From Paramecium tetraurelia (Eukaryota; Ciliophora; Oligohymenophorea; Peniculida; Parameciidae): DNA of 64,000 nt. The position numbers were made by a program, and so were the translations under genes. A model generated the notes under the pieces. That model was given only the letters and a program-made list of their open reading frames with translations, made no database searches and was not told where the DNA came from. Location: contig NW_001799630.1 in NCBI RefSeq assembly GCF_000165425.1, forward strand, positions 561,734 to 625,733, given 5' to 3'. This document shows positions 41,034 through 53,616 of this stretch, piece by piece; positions within the stretch are counted from its first letter, which is position 1, and each line of letters opens with the position of its first letter.

Positions 41034-42573
41034 TCATTCACATTCTTCTACAATTAATTATACCTTGTTTGCATCTGTAAACACATCACTTATAATATCA
41101 TCCTTTTTATCTTTCAAAGATAACCTGGGAAAATTCTAAATAAGGTCTATGTTTGAATTAGGATCATTGAAACAATCATCTTCCTAACTTAATGCGAATT
41201 CAAATATTGACTAAGAGTTAGATTCAAAGTGATACCTATATTTTATCATTAAAATTAAATCTTCTAGTTCTGGTTGCATGCATAAATCTATATAAAATTT
41301 CAATCCCTTCCTCACCTTCTGGTTCATCTGGTAGGTTTGACAACATAGTAGCTTTTTATAACAGTCTTATTTCCTAAAATTCATGATATTTCATACACTT
41401 AATTATTGTTATTCCAACAATCGATGCTCCTCTAATTATTTCAATTCTTATTCTTTTCTTTTTTTCTCTGCTGCCTATTACTCTGCAATTCTGTAGGCTT
41501 CTTATTACTATCTTATCAATTATTCTCTTTCTCTTTACTATATTTCTTACTACCTCCTTTCAAAATTTTACTATTATTGTTGTTATTACTATTGTTAACC
41601 ATAATAATTTGGAACATATTATGGTGCATTAAATTCTCTCTTTACTTGATCTTCAACAATAAATTATTTATTAAATTGTCCCTTTAGAATTTTCAATTTG
41701 ATGGCTAATTCTTCAAAGTTGGTCTCAGGAGAGAGCTGTACAGTGTCCATTAAGATAGCTTATTCAGTTAAATCTAACCTATAAATTAGGAGAGTAGGAG
41801 GTTGAGGTTTCACTGGTAATAATTCATAAACCTGAGGGCTTTCTAAGAATCCAACGATGTGGTAATTTCTTTGAATAATTGTAACAAAATTTTTGCAGTT
41901 TATCATTTTCTCGAATGTAAATAATGCTTATTGATTGTGTAAATATATCAATAAAGGTTTAGTCTCTTCATGGGCTCTCTTTAGATTATCATTAAAGTTG
42001 CCCATTTAAAAATTAATGGCTGTTTAAATCTATTGTTATTAAATGTATGTCTGGAATATCAATCCATAATTTGGTTCTCGTTTGACTAAAATTGTTATAA
42101 AATTCTAAATACATATGTAGGTTAAAGCATTCCAACCATATTTAAAAGTCTTCTTAATTATGCCATCATCATTGGCTCTTTTATCCTCTTGATATTTTTT
42201 ATATTTTTCAGCCAGAGATGAATCTGGAGCTGATCTCTAACGTATTAATTCAGGTGGAGGATTGTTTTCATTAAAAATCATAGTATTCACTATTTCTAAG
42301 AATATATCATACCTTCTTTAACATCATTCTAATTTAGAAATTATTGTTGATTTTATACATACGGTGACTTTGTAGATTAAACACTTGATTGTTAGCTCAA
42401 AACTGGTTAACCTTCCAAGTCAAGATAAAGCTGAATAGCATTCTAAAAATAATCTTAAATTCTACTTCTAATTTATTGTCTCCCATTTAAAGATATTACA
42501 TAGCTTTCTATTCATCTTAACATCCGGTCAGAGTCATAAAGTCCAGAATGTCTTTCTCTTATGCTGGTTGCAT
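41034..42573 (-). CDS. UBA-UAS-UBX domain protein, p97/Cdc48 adaptor (FAF/UBXD8-like)
   Basis: Spliced length is 481 aa with four introns (23, 23, 23, 25 nt) and a possible fifth in frame. The N-terminal UBA reads DILDFMTLTGCQDEQKAMQ, then LENAIQLYLDLEG (residues ~5-50), and is completed by removing the first intron. Residues ~160-290 form a UAS thioredoxin-like domain (KRAHEETKPLLIYLHN, CKNFVTIIQRNYHIVG). A Gln-rich coiled coil follows (~310-390). The C-terminal UBX ubiquitin fold starts at LSNLPDEPEGEEGIEILYRF. This order is that of FAF1/UBXD8/UBXD7-type adaptors that bring ubiquitinated clients to the p97 ATPase. There is no hydrophobic hairpin like that of UBXD8, so it is probably soluble. 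Confidence 0.85.
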
Positions 42574-42939
42574 TTATTATATTAATTTATATTAATTTTC
42601 TTAAATCACATCAGCATTTATTGGATGATAAAAATGTAAAAAAAATTAATAATTATTCTTTCAATTTATAATTGAATAGAATTCCTAATCAATTTTTTCT
42701 TGAATTATCCAAAAATATTAAACATTTTCTTCTTATCAAAACCTACTAATACCAATACATACAAAATCACATATTTATCAAATCATAAGTTAAACCTAAT
42801 ACTAGGTACTTTAAACGAAATATTCTTTTTAATCAAAAAGTATAAGTTATATATCCAACACCTATTTTTAAACAGATATGGATGATGTTTTTAAAAAGAA
42901 AAAATAGTTTTAATGATAAAAATGTAACAAAAATAAAAC

Positions 42940-43671
42940 TCAAAAAAATTTTAATGATGCTTCTAATTCAGAAAGATACTTTGTATATTAATTTTGTTTA
43001 ATTTCAATTTTTTTCAATTGATCATTAATTTTTTTATTTAATTCCAGCTTAGTCAATTCTCTGTTAATTTGATTAATTACAAATTGCTCTATTTAAGATA
43101 GAACTGACTTTTGAATATTTGTTAAGGAAATTGATAAGATTCCCTTTTCTGCTAGTCGATTTAGAAATGCCATAAAGGTAAAAGCAAATTATTTATTATC
43201 AGTAAGAAACTGGTGAATTTGTGTTGATGTCAGTTGATTGTTTGCATAATAGTCTGTTAAGGTTTTGGATTTATTTACTATAAGATTCATGGCAGTGGTT
43301 TATTCTATTTATTCAGTAAGTTATATTGGTTGCTGTTATACCTTTTAAGTGGCATATCTATTGAATCGTTTCCTTTGTCCAAATTGCTTGGGAGGCAACT
43401 CTTCGCTCAGTTATTTTTATAAGGACTTGGCTGATTCCTATAAATTGGAGTTGCTTAATTTGGGTAATATTTGATTAATGGATCCTTTATGATTAAGTCT
43501 AAATTTGGTATATTAGGTTTTGCTAGTTTCATCATCAGGCGTTCGCTTTTCGCTTTGTGTGGATTCATTCTATTCAAATTCATCTGCATCCATAGAAGTT
43601 TTGAATTCTTGTTATTTCTTGAGTTCTTTGATTGTTTTAACAGTAGTTGATTATATTATATTTTATTCCAT
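42940..43671 (-). CDS. Unknown protein with Gln-rich and coiled-coil regions, 243 aa
   Basis: An intron-free frame starts at MEQNIIQSTTVKTIK. The first 100 residues are charged and disordered (MDADEFEQNESTQSEKRTPD). The second half is helical, with a compact hydrophobic stretch (FAFTFMAFLNRLAEKGI) and a Lys/Glu/Gln coiled coil to the end. It lies 76 nt downstream of the C2H2 gene in the same orientation; I considered a fusion with that gene but no acceptable intron joins them. Function unknown. Confidence 0.65.
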
Positions 43672-43747
43672 TTATTATTTCATAAATTATATTATTATAT
43701 ATGTAATAACATACAGGATTATAATATAGAGTAGAGATCATCTTCAT

Positions 43748-44165
43748 TCATTCGTTGCTTTTAAATTGATCTGAAATCTACCCGATTTTGTCCAAATGTT
43801 GTGTAATCCCATGCTTAATTTTCATATGTTACATTAATGATCCTTCAGAACCATAAGATTTATTGCAATTTTTTATTTAACAAACATGGCTTCTTGGAAT
43901 CTCAATTGCTGATCTCCTATTTCTTTTTCTTTTGTCCTCCATTGACAATTCGCTTTCTTGATCCTCCAGAGCCTGAAATTTCAATAATTTTTGCTTAATC
44001 TCATTTCGCTCTTGAGTGACTTATTCAACCTAAGATTATATTAAGAGACAATATATGTACATGTTAATGAAGAACTATATTATAATAGTACAATCTAATT
44101 GATTCCTTGTAGTAGTCAATGGGATGTTATTGATCACACTCATTGATTCCTTCATTATTTGACAT
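43748..44165 (-). CDS. Single C2H2 zinc-finger protein, 128 aa
   Basis: Spliced length is 128 aa with one 31-nt intron. A short N-terminal coiled coil (TQERNEIKQKLLKFQALEDQ) and a basic patch (EDKRKRNRRS) precede one C2H2 finger of CX4CX12HX4H spacing (CQIKNCNKSYGSEGSLMQHM followed by KIKH). The KxYGS core and the architecture match the gene at 56665-57320, so these two form a small family. It could bind DNA or RNA. It is 60 nt downstream of RCL1. Confidence 0.7.
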
Positions 44166-44225
44166 TATTGTTTAAATAAATATAATTGCTTTTCTTTAAT
44201 ATACAATAATTGGTTATAAACAATG

Positions 44226-45340
44226 TCATTGTGTTAATCTTGACAAATTTATTAGTCCACATCCGATACAAGAAAATACTGATTCCTCTACATTGAAAGT
44301 GACACCTAAAATGGATCTAATAATCCTAAGAGTTTCAATAGTATGCGTTGAAATCCTTCCCAATTTTATTTGACTCACTTTCCTCTGACTAACAGCCATC
44401 AACAACAAGGCATATTATTGTTAAGTGGTATCACAACATCCACTATTTTTAATTTCATCTAACAATCTCAACGCAGCAGTTTCCCCTACTTTCTCGGGAT
44501 CATTGAGTTCATTCGAATATTCACAATCACACGATATAAATAATCCATTAGTGCTCTCCCCAACTAATGAAACTGCATATCCACTTTGAAACTCCACCCC
44601 TTTTTAAGATTTCTGTAAATCAGTGTGCACCCACACATCAGGAATATAATCATTGAACACATTTCTACATTGACTCACAACTCTATTCAAAAGATTAGGA
44701 GCCACCTTACTACCTGAACAGACTCCTCGAATTTTGCAAATGGGTCCCCTCTCAATCAAGGTAGTTGCCTAAATCTATCTTATAGGCTTAGAATGCAAGC
44801 TATTAATTTCATCATGAATGATACATTACAGTTCCAGTTCCTGCCTAAAATCCCCTTCTAGTAACCTTCAAGGAGACTTCCCATTCTGGAGCAAACTTCT
44901 TTATCAGAGGAATGTATGCATTTATTATGGAATCCACTGATTAATCAGTCTAATCATTTGTGATGCCGTTCAATTCTATATTTAAAGGGGCTTTGCCAAA
45001 TAAACTCAGAATCAATAGGATTTCCAAATAATAGGATATTGACCTGTCAACACCACAATTGTAAGTTTGCAACATGCCGTCTTGATTTGTTATGATTCCT
45101 ATTATCATTAATTTGATTGCTCACCTGGGATATAGATAATGCCCTTCGTGTTGACATCTATCTTGCATCCAGTCTAAATTAATTGCAATAATTTTAACAT
45201 TGTCTGCAAATGAGGACCTGGCTTATCTATTGGAATATTGATTTTACATATTGTGAGAACTCTATTTTAACTGGCCTCTCACTCAAAGTTGAACAGAGTA
45301 GAATTTCTCTAAAATTTATCACTTATTAAAAACTAATCAT
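44226..45340 (-). CDS. RCL1: RNA 3'-terminal phosphate cyclase-like protein, 18S rRNA processing factor
   Basis: Spliced length is 345 aa with introns of 26, 26 and 25 nt; the family is normally about 370 aa. Recognisable blocks in order: FREILLCSTLSERPVKIE at the N-terminus, the PGPHLQTMLKLLQLI helix, DRSISYYLEILLILSLFGK, VTRRGFQAGTGTV (RRGMPPGGGGEV in homologues), ICKIRGVCSGSKVAPNLLNR, and the end YALLLMAVSQRKVSQIKLG...CGLINLSRLTQ. Rcl1 acts in the small-subunit processome of the nucleolus at the A2 cleavage step of pre-rRNA. RCL1 is favoured over the catalytic cyclase RTCA because the catalytic histidine region near the C-terminus is not apparent. Confidence 0.88.
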
Positions 45341-45516
45341 ATATAAATTAATGACATTATATATTATATTAGAAATTGGTGCTTTGGTCAAACCATTAAA
45401 ATTAAATTAGTCGTCTATTTATTAATTAAAGGAACGAGGAATTGGAAGTGGGTTTTGTTGAAAATGGTCACTTTTTATCAAAATTTTAATAAAGCATAGA
45501 ATTAAATTTATTATTC

Positions 45517-45727
45517 TCATGTTCTCCAACAGATCTCATACATATAGGAAGAATGACTCCTTAAAACTTTAACCAGTAAGTCCATCTGAATCTCATCCAC
45601 TAGAATCAGAATACAAATATTTACCTTTGATTACAAGAGTTAGTTAAGAACAATTGGACCCAAAGTGGTAGGAATGCAAAATAGACGGCAAAAACCTCTT
45701 ACCGAGATCAAGCTCAGCAATAACCAT
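45517..45727 (-). CDS. Possible small protein, 61 aa
   Basis: Two exons joined by a 25-nt intron give a closed 61-aa frame starting MVIAELDLGKRFLPSIL and ending MYEICWRT. Its mix of residues (LTLVIKVDEIQMDLLVKVL) is protein-like and vaguely recalls a COMM-domain edge, but it is too short to assign. It sits in the 460-nt gap between RCL1 and the divergent kelch gene. Tentative. Confidence 0.35.
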
Positions 45728-45801
45728 CTTAAACAATCAGTAAATTAACATAATAACTCAGTTTATATTTATATGGTGGATATTAGTATGCAATTGGTAT
45801 T

Positions 45802-47176
45802 ATGAAAGACTTCTACAAACTCAATCTGAGTGCTCCAACCTACAGCTGGTAGAAGATTAAATGCGAATACGAACCAGGACCTCGTTGCAGACATTCCATT
45901 TGCAGTTATTAAGAGGACATTTACATATTTGGTGGATAGATAGCTGATTCGATATCAACAAATGAAATTTTTATTCATGACGTCAAATAACAATAATGGA
46001 AAAAATTAAAAGTTAATAAAACCTATCCATAACCTCTGGATAATCATTGTGCAACATTATATGAGGATCAATGGATTATCTTTGGTGGATTTTACAATGG
46101 CGATTAATGTAAACACTCTAATGATTTATTCAGCTATAAATTTAGAGAGAATAAATGGCTCAAATTGAATAAACAAAAAGGAATGGAACCTGCCCCTAGA
46201 GATGGAAGTTCTATGACTAGTCATAACAAAAGTGTTTATATATTTGGAGGTAAAAATGGGGATCTCAGATATAATGACCTTTGGCAATTCAATATGTTAA
46301 GTTAAGAATGGATTTTTATTGCCATTAACAAGTTGAAGAATATTCCAATGAGCAGATCAGGACATTCACTAATCTCTTATTAGAATAATTTAATCGTTTT
46401 CGGAGGTATTCATGATGTGACCTGGGAACTTGATGATTTGCATTGTTTCAATCTGGATCTCAAAGAATGGAGAACCATTAACTCAGATTCTTCCAGAAGA
46501 CAGGAACAAGAACTGCTTTCCCCTACAAAAACTAATAGAAATCCACCAAAAAAACGAAAACCCAAGAGATTACCCATCTTGCTTAGACCATTAAGTTTGA
46601 GAAAATCACCATGTCCTTCACCTAAAAAACTTCATTCTTTTTCGTAATCATAACATTCCTCTTATTCTACTAACAATCAAAACAATTATGCAAGTTCTGA
46701 TCTAAGTCAATGTTAAAGCAACTTGAATAATTAAAATAATGTAACAGTCCAAACTTCTTTAAACAATGTTTAGGAAAGAAAAAGATGGGAAGAATTTAAG
46801 AAAAAGACTGCCATGTTGAAATTATTTGAAGTTGAAAATAGAGAAATTATGAACTTTTAAGACGATTGCAATGTTGCTGAGAAATTAAAAACATCTATTA
46901 TTTTAATTGGCAATCCTAAATAAGACTTGAAATTAAAAAAAGGAATCTTAACGGAATTTGGATAATAAATCATATCCAAGTATTGATTATTTGTAATAAT
47001 ATTCTAGATTTCTTTAACCCTTAACAGGGGGATAGAATACCATTAATGGCAAGAAACCTTGTGCAAGGGATGGCCATGCTGTGGCTGTATTTAATGATTT
47101 TATGATTCTATTCGGAGGAGACAGACATACGATGTCTTTTAACGATTTGTATTTATTGAACTTGAATCAATTTTGA
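45802..47176 (+). CDS. Kelch-repeat protein
   Basis: Spliced length is 448 aa with one 28-nt intron. Kelch blades are marked by the usual double glycine: DIYIFGGQ, WIIFGGFYNGD, VYIFGGKNGD, LIVFGGIHDVTWE and, near the C-terminus, DFMILFGGDRH. Each is followed by a Trp/Tyr and preceded by GPRCRHS, APRDGSSM, SRSGHSL or CARDGHAV. Between the fourth and last blade lies a ~170-residue insertion that is basic and Ser-rich (RNPPKKRKPKRLPIL). The propeller probably mediates protein binding; no catalytic or BTB domain is present. The last blade is restored only by splicing, which supports the gene model. Confidence 0.85.
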
Positions 47177-47233
47177 AAAGTTTTCATTGATTTTAATTTC
47201 ATATATTTTTATTTACAATTATAACATAATAAT

Positions 47234-48244
47234 ATGAATTCTAGGGAAGAAGATCCATTAAATTAAGTAGATTTAGATTAAGCATATGATGTGCCAAATC
47301 AATAGGGAAATTTGAAATAAAAAATAAATGATATTCAAGATATTACGGCTGAAAAATATGATGATATTAATCAAATTGTCAATTATGAAATGAGAGTCAT
47401 GTAAGAGAAGCTAGGATTCAGAGGAGAAAGAACTCAAATTTATTAATAAACAGCTTTGTTCGTGGCTGTAATTTAGTTAATAATAGCCACATTTTTATCT
47501 ATGTTAATTTCATAAACGACGTTTTTAGGTCATGCGTGGACATTCATTCCATGGATCTAATATGTATTCATCCTAACATATCTATTCACTATTGTTGGGA
47601 TTCAATGTGTTTAAGAAAAAGTCTAAGAGGTAATAAATTGAAATTCAAATGATAGACAAGATATAATTTTGGAATGAGTTGCATTCATGCCGTCTCTAAA
47701 ATTGTCTTAATTGTTTTTATATCCATATGGTTTTTTGACATCCGAGTGGAAATATTTTTGGTGGCATTAGTTGCAATATAAGGATACATAACCCTTAAGA
47801 TATACATTCCTACTCAAAAACAATAGGAGTTTGATTTAAAAGTGAAGGATTTGTGGAAAAAGATGACTGTATTTTAGCTTTGTGTATCTATTTTCTTAGT
47901 ATCAATTTCTATTATTCAAGATGTACTTCACAAGATCAACTTATATTTTTGGATTTGTTGTGTTTGTATCAACTCTCTTAATAGGAATATACACTATATT
48001 GTGTTTGCAAAGATTTAAAGAATACTCATTTTTTTCATTTAATTCCAATGATTTATATTTGGGGGCCTTATAATTGGAAGCAGATATGATTTTACCATGC
48101 GCATTGATTGTATTCCAACAAAGAAATAGAACTTAAACTCCTTCTCCATACCCGTCAGTTAGGAGTGAAAAGGAGAAGGACAATAAGAGACAAGACTCAG
48201 AATAAAAAATAGCGGTGCAATCTATAAAGAGTGTTACTGATTGA
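47234..48244 (+). CDS. BI-1/LFG (TMBIM) family membrane protein
   Basis: Spliced length is 317 aa with introns of 26 and 31 nt. An acidic N-terminus (~75 aa) is followed by about seven hydrophobic segments (ALFVAVIQLIIATFLSMLI, FIPWIQYVFILTYLFTIVG, IVLIVFISIWFF, YIFGFVVFVSTLLIGIYTIL and others). After the last loop the pattern NDLYLGALQLEADMI corresponds to the conserved end of Bax-inhibitor-1/Lifeguard proteins, which leak calcium across ER or Golgi membranes. The C-terminal ~55 residues are hydrophilic and Lys-rich. Family membership rests on topology and this last motif, so it is moderately sure. Confidence 0.65.
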
Positions 48245-48306
48245 TACAAAATGTTGCTCTTTCATTTTATGCAGAATAAAAATAGTATTAAAATATGTAA
48301 TAATAA

Positions 48307-49180
48307 TCAATTAATGGATGTATCATCTGATTAATTTTGTTCTGTTTTACAGATTTCAGATTTTGAATCCTCATTATTCTCAGAGTAAGCCACTTCTAGA
48401 TCTCCATTTTGTTGCACCACTATAGATTTATCGTGAGTATTATATAGAATTTCTTTAATCCCTTTACAAAGTTAATCTGCTGTCAAAGCTTATTGCAGAT
48501 GCTAATCCATTAATCCATCCAAATCTTTCAATTTTACGTAATAAAAATCCCTTTCGCATTTCAACGTTTCAATTTACAATAATAAATCTGTCATAGAAGC
48601 CTATCTGTTTTCTTTATTAGAAAAGTCATTATTTAAAAGTTAAATTGTTGCAAAGGAGGAATTCTTAGATAAGTTTTGAATTATTTATTGCTACATAATT
48701 AAATTTAACATACATCTTTAGTATTGTTTTTTGTTAGAACTTTAGGTTTTGATTAATTTCTAATTTGTTTGTCAGGATCTTCAAAATCTTGATTTCCTCT
48801 TTTTGTCATTGGATCATAATCTTTTGGAATATAATGAGTGTCGATATATTTTTTCATCCATTAGAGGAATTCAAGATTGTCTTGATACTTGCATTTTGTC
48901 AATTTTTCAATTTCAATGGGTTTTTATAATCCCAATTTCGTGAATGATTATTAGAGGATCTTAAAATTGTTAACAAACTCATATTCTTACTTTGCTCTCC
49001 AATTTACTTTACTTAATTGGACTAACTATTAAAAAATCAAATACTTTTTCCTGGATGAACTGCATCAATAAGTTAACAATATATGGCCCCAGTTCCTAAT
49101 TATTCAATTTTGTTAATAGTGGTTTTTAGTAAATCGTTAACCCATTGCAATAATTCAGCTCTCGATATTTCTTAATTCAT
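48307..49180 (-). CDS. EB1-family microtubule plus-end-binding protein
   Basis: Spliced length is 275 aa with two 23-nt introns, the usual EB1 size. The N-terminal calponin-homology domain (residues ~1-130) is clear: SRAELLQWVNDLL, GTGAIYCQLIDAVHPGK, SKVNWRAKQEYEFVNNFKIL and NLEFLQWMKKYID. A linker leads to the C-terminal EB-homology dimer domain with ERDFYYVKLKDLD, matching the conserved ERDFYFxKLRxIE. The acidic tail ends DDTSIN rather than the EEY/F found in animals, so binding of CAP-Gly partners through that motif is not expected. It lies 50 nt downstream of BUD13. Confidence 0.92.
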
Positions 49181-49230
49181 GGCAATTTAAATTCAAATTA
49201 ATAATATTTAGGTTAAAAAATATATATACT

Positions 49231-50100
49231 TCATTAATCTCTCATATTTTCAAGTTGCATTTCTAATTTCTTATATTTGCTATCATTGATAGAGTTCAAT
49301 AACTTCATCTCATAACCATTACTTCTATCGACTCCATCCCATCTAAATCCAGGCAGTATATTGAATCTATTGATTGGAGGAGGGAATTTGCATTTGAGTA
49401 AGAAATCAGATTGCTTTAATGTGATTTACTTATCATCTTCATCTTAAATCATCTTCCTCATGGGATCATCAAACTTCTGTTGACCCATCAATTGCATATC
49501 AATTTACTTAATCTATTCTTCATTCTTGGTTGCTAAAGCTTATTGAGCATCTTCTTACTTCTTCTATTTCTCTTAAATCTAAACAAGTCCCTTAGACCAC
49601 ATTTCAATTTGCTATTTGTTTGCTTAAAGAATGGTCTATTTATCTTCTTTGGCTTTCAATTTTGGATTTAATTATTTCTCCTATTCAACTCTTTGACTTT
49701 AAGTAATTCTCTGACCAGTCTTGACATCTCTATGAATAACTTCTTGAGGTTTAGGTGCTCTCTCGACAGACATATCAGAGTCAGACTTACTAGAGGAATC
49801 ATCAGAGTCTGAGTCTGAGTCTGAATCAGATGAACTAGATCCTTGACTGTTGCTTCTACTTCTCTCTTTGTTCATCATCTACTTGAGAAACAGCTATTTC
49901 TTTTATTTGTCAATGAGTATAGATTCTACAGTCTCTACAAATATTGGCTATTATTCCATTTCATCATAGTTTTCTTTGCTTATTACTCTGCCCATCAACA
50001 CATCAATATTATCTTAATCTTTAATATTATTTTGATAAGTAACTTTTGTTTTCGATTGTCCATTATCCATGTACTTCTTTAAATATGAGAGTTTATCCAT
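49231..50100 (-). CDS. BUD13: BUD13 homologue, RES complex splicing factor
   Basis: An intron-free 289-aa frame. It begins [11 protein letters not shown], like the start of Bud13. The centre has a Ser/Asp run ([17 protein letters not shown]), then [12 protein letters not shown], corresponding to the conserved VYRD-type motif. It ends with the diagnostic block [18 protein letters not shown] followed by VDRSNGYE. Bud13 is part of the retention-and-splicing complex that assists early spliceosome steps, relevant in a genome with thousands of very small introns. It is much shorter than the animal protein (about half) but close to the yeast length. Confidence 0.9.
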
Positions 50101-50140
50101 AATTGATTAATATATTATTTTATTATTTATACACTCACTT

Positions 50141-51178
50141 TCATTTTTACAGATAGGGTTTCAATTTCTCATCGGAGAATTCCCATAACTTCTCTGCTAA
50201 TTGCTTATTAGCAATATTAGGTTGTTTCAATTTGCAATCGGAATAGTATCCCCCATCAACTAATTTATCATAATCTTCTAAAGCACATTGTAAAGTAGTC
50301 TAAGCTCCCTATAAGCTACTTTTAAACAACAGAAGTTTAAATGGTGTAATTAATATCAAGAAGGCATTTAATAAAGGATTTTTAACAATCTCCCTTAGCA
50401 ATTCAGTTCTAACAGCTCCTGGATGTAAGGAACTAAATTAAAATTAAACCATACCAAGCCTTTATTCCATGTCTCTTAGATATTTCCATAGCATGAAGTA
50501 TGTTACACAATTTACTATTTCCGTAGGCTAATAGACTATATTTAATTGACCAGAGTTTAGAATTGGCATATTGAGCGTAATTGATATCTTGGAAATCCAA
50601 ATTAGACTGTTTATGAGCCAAAGATGAGACATTCACTACTCTGCTCTATTCTGCAGCTTTCAAATAGGGGATCTAAGAGGAATCAGTAATATATTAGTAC
50701 CAATAACTCAGTCAATAGAAAATGTCCTAAGTGGTTAGTACCAAATTAAAGTTCATATGACTATTTAGTAGTTTTATAAGTCTGAGGCGCCATAACACCT
50801 GCGTTATTGATGAGAATATCTATTTATGGGATCTTCAGTTTCTTGAAGTCTTCAACACATTATTTTATGGAATTGAAACACGATAAGTCCAATTATATCA
50901 AGTAGGCTTTAGTTATTTTATTCTATCCTTTAACTTAATTAAAATACTAATTGATCCAAGACTTATTATCCTTTTATTGTGTCTCTACAAGCAATTATAA
51001 TGGTGGCATTCATATTCCCTAGTTAAAGTGCAGCTTCCTTTCCAATGCCAGTATTAGCCCCAGTTATGAAGACAACCTTTCCTGTGAGGTCCTTTTTTAT
51101 TTTGCATACTCCTCCAGTCATGTAGACATGAAGCAACCATAATAGGATAGCTATTCCTATAAGATAAAAAATGAGCAT
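50141..51178 (-). CDS. Membrane-anchored short-chain dehydrogenase/reductase (retinol dehydrogenase-like)
   Basis: Spliced length is 320 aa with introns of 25, 28 and 22 nt. An N-terminal hydrophobic anchor ([17 protein letters not shown]) is followed by the NAD(P) motif TGANTGIGK, the DL of the adenine pocket (QLDLSCF), NNAGVMAP, a catalytic Ser region ([10 protein letters not shown]), the catalytic YGNSK (YxxxK) and the HPGAVRTEL loop. All catalytic residues are present. The architecture is that of the retinol dehydrogenase/WWOX-like branch of classical SDRs, which reduce or oxidise lipophilic carbonyls at ER membranes. The substrate is unknown. Divergent from the CRAL-TRIO gene, 104 nt away. 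Confidence 0.9.
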
Positions 51179-51282
51179 CTAAATTTAATTTATAAATTTT
51201 TTCTGAATTCCTAAAGGCTTTATTGTCAAGATCTGACAAATACTAAAAATTAGATAATAACGAAATTTTTTTATATTAAATT

Positions 51283-53612
51283 ATGTTTCAATAACGATTT
51301 GATTATCTCAGATTGCCAGGCTTTATAGCAGACAATATTACATTAGATCGTAAAACAAGATTATTATTGACTTATAGCTGGGAGTATAAAGATTGGAGTT
51401 GGTTAAAATGCAATCAGGAAGATTTTCAAGGTGGAAGATTACGATTAATTCGAACGAATGCAAATAAGTTCATTAGCCTAAGCATTACAAAAGAATTAGA
51501 AATATGATGCGAATATCCATACAGATGATCTTCTACTTAGATATCTCTATGCCAATAAATTCAATATTGAAGCCTCAGTGGATGTAATCATGATTGATCA
51601 TTCTAGCAATTAGTTAAAACAAGTGAGATAGTATTTTAGCCTGGTTTTATGTAACTTGATAGAGAAGTGGAATAACTCTACGTAAATAAATAATGTGAAT
51701 GAATAGTTTAAAGGCGCACTTTATATAGAGGGTAGAACCAGATAGCATATTCCTTGTATCGTAGTTTCTACAAAGTTGGTGGATGATTTGGCATTATTCG
51801 AGAGAGCAGCAATTATTTTGTGTGCCATAATCGAGGATTACATGTTTTATAGTGGCAAAGTAGAGTCCTGGATAGCTGTTATTCAAACTAAAGATCAAAG
51901 TGCTTACAAAATGCCTTTGGATAAAATATTTGCCATCATCAAGATATTGCAGACTTGTTTCCCAAATACTTGCGATGCCATATATATTCTGAATGCTACT
52001 CTATCCATCAATCTACTCTGGTCTTAAATTGAAGGTAATGTATTTAATATAAAGTAGAATACATAAGTCCTATCACTCTTGGCAAGATTAAATTCTTGAA
52101 GGACAAAGAGTTACCTATATTATCCAATTAATTCCATCCTGAACAACTGGAACAATCTTTGGGAGGCGAGAAGATTCTATAATCATTTTGGCCACCAGAT
52201 CCCAATGATTACATGTATGATCAACCACCTCAGCAATAATAACCATTTTATGAGTATGAAGAACAACCTTAGGTCTACTTCTCTGACAACAATAATCTCT
52301 AATACATGAACGAAGCACCTATATTACATGAAGAAATTCCACCTCCCATTCCTGTTTAGAAATAGCCGGAATCTTTTCAAGAAGAGGTTGTTTAGAATGT
52401 CCCTGAAAAGAAGAAAAAATGCATTTGTGTCAAATGTTCCAGAGACTTAGAAAATTTGAATTCTCAACCTCGTTAACGATAGCCTTCTGAACCATAACCT
52501 GTAAATAAACCAATCATACCATAATAAGAGCCATAAAAGTAAGTACCTCAGTAATTGAATGACACTTATGTCCCTTATGAGAGAAGATATGATAGTTTCA
52601 TTAATGATACTAGTTTATTAATTCCAAAGACTATGAATGATACCATCTAATAAGATAATAAAGAAGAACAATAATTTGGAGGTAACTCATTTAATAATTC
52701 TCAATTTTAATAACTTGGTCAACAACCTGAAAATAATTAAAAGCCTAATAAACCCTCATTCACAAATCCCTTTTATAATGCTGATTCAATGTAAGGGTCT
52801 TAAAAGATAGAACCAAAATAACCTCCAGTTATTTCAAATAAAGTTAGTTAAGAAATTCAAGCCAATATGGATGATACAATAATAGATGATAAACCAGATT
52901 ATCAACCTAAATATGTTAGCAAACATAGTCGACCATAATAATCTAGTAATTTTAATCATCCTTCTCAATCAAGTCGGCTAACAAATAACAACCCAAATCT
53001 TTACAATTTCCAAAACATTCCTAGTTATAATCCAATCAATTATGCTTAGTATTCATAACAACCTGCCTAATCTTCACAGTATATCCCAACTCTCCAAACC
53101 TAACCTTAGAGTTAATAATATATTAACTTAGAACCTTAATTCTAAAAGATCGAAGTTATCTAATAACAACCAGTCTAAGTGCAAGAATTTGATAATACTA
53201 ATTACAATCCGAATTAATCCTATTATGCTCCCTAACTTTCTAATGATCCAAAAAAGAAATATGATTTCAGTTAATGGGATAAATATAATGATGCTAATGA
53301 CACTGTGCCCATGCAACCATATGTTCCAATATCGAACACTTATACAAGTCCTTATGTACAATAGAGTCCCTCCCCAAATTACAATCTGAACGAGGATTAT
53401 AATAAGATGTACGATACTGGAAATGATTACAAGCCAGGAGAGTTTAGACCATCAACCTACAACTTTACTCCTTATGATTATAGATATAGTGATTAATAGT
53501 AGTTTTAGCCGAATGCCACTAAAGAAGATGGGTAAGAATGTTATAATTATAATTTAGAACTTAATAATTATATCAATAAAAACCAGGATAGTAAGCATGT
53601 TAAATATTTTGA
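51283..53612 (+). CDS. CRAL-TRIO (Sec14-like) lipid-binding protein with long Gln/Pro tail and possible CaaX box
   Basis: Spliced length is 749 aa with introns of 34, 20 and 26 nt. Residues ~1-95 form the CRAL-TRIO N-terminal helices (HTDDLLLRYLYANKFNIEAS). The lipid-binding domain follows to ~270, with KIFAIIKILQTCFPNTCDA, YILNATLSINLLWSQI and SPITLGKIKFL. A CXXC pair (CICVKCSRDL) and then ~430 residues of Gln/Pro/Asn/Tyr-rich low-complexity sequence complete the protein. If the last GTA...TAG intron (26 nt) is removed the protein ends ACQIF, a CaaX-type prenylation signal. If it is retained, a different frame runs to 53637. It is probably a phosphoinositide or lipid transfer regulator. Confidence 0.8.
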
Positions 53613-53616
53613 TTTA

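Noticed and set aside
43520-43729. Plus-strand hydrophobic frame
   Set aside because: It overlaps the start of the well-supported minus-strand coiled-coil gene and is only a shadow.
42940-44165. C2H2 gene and following coiled-coil gene as one gene
   Set aside because: No AG acceptor occurs in the gap at a suitable place; separate ATG and TGA codons give two closed frames.
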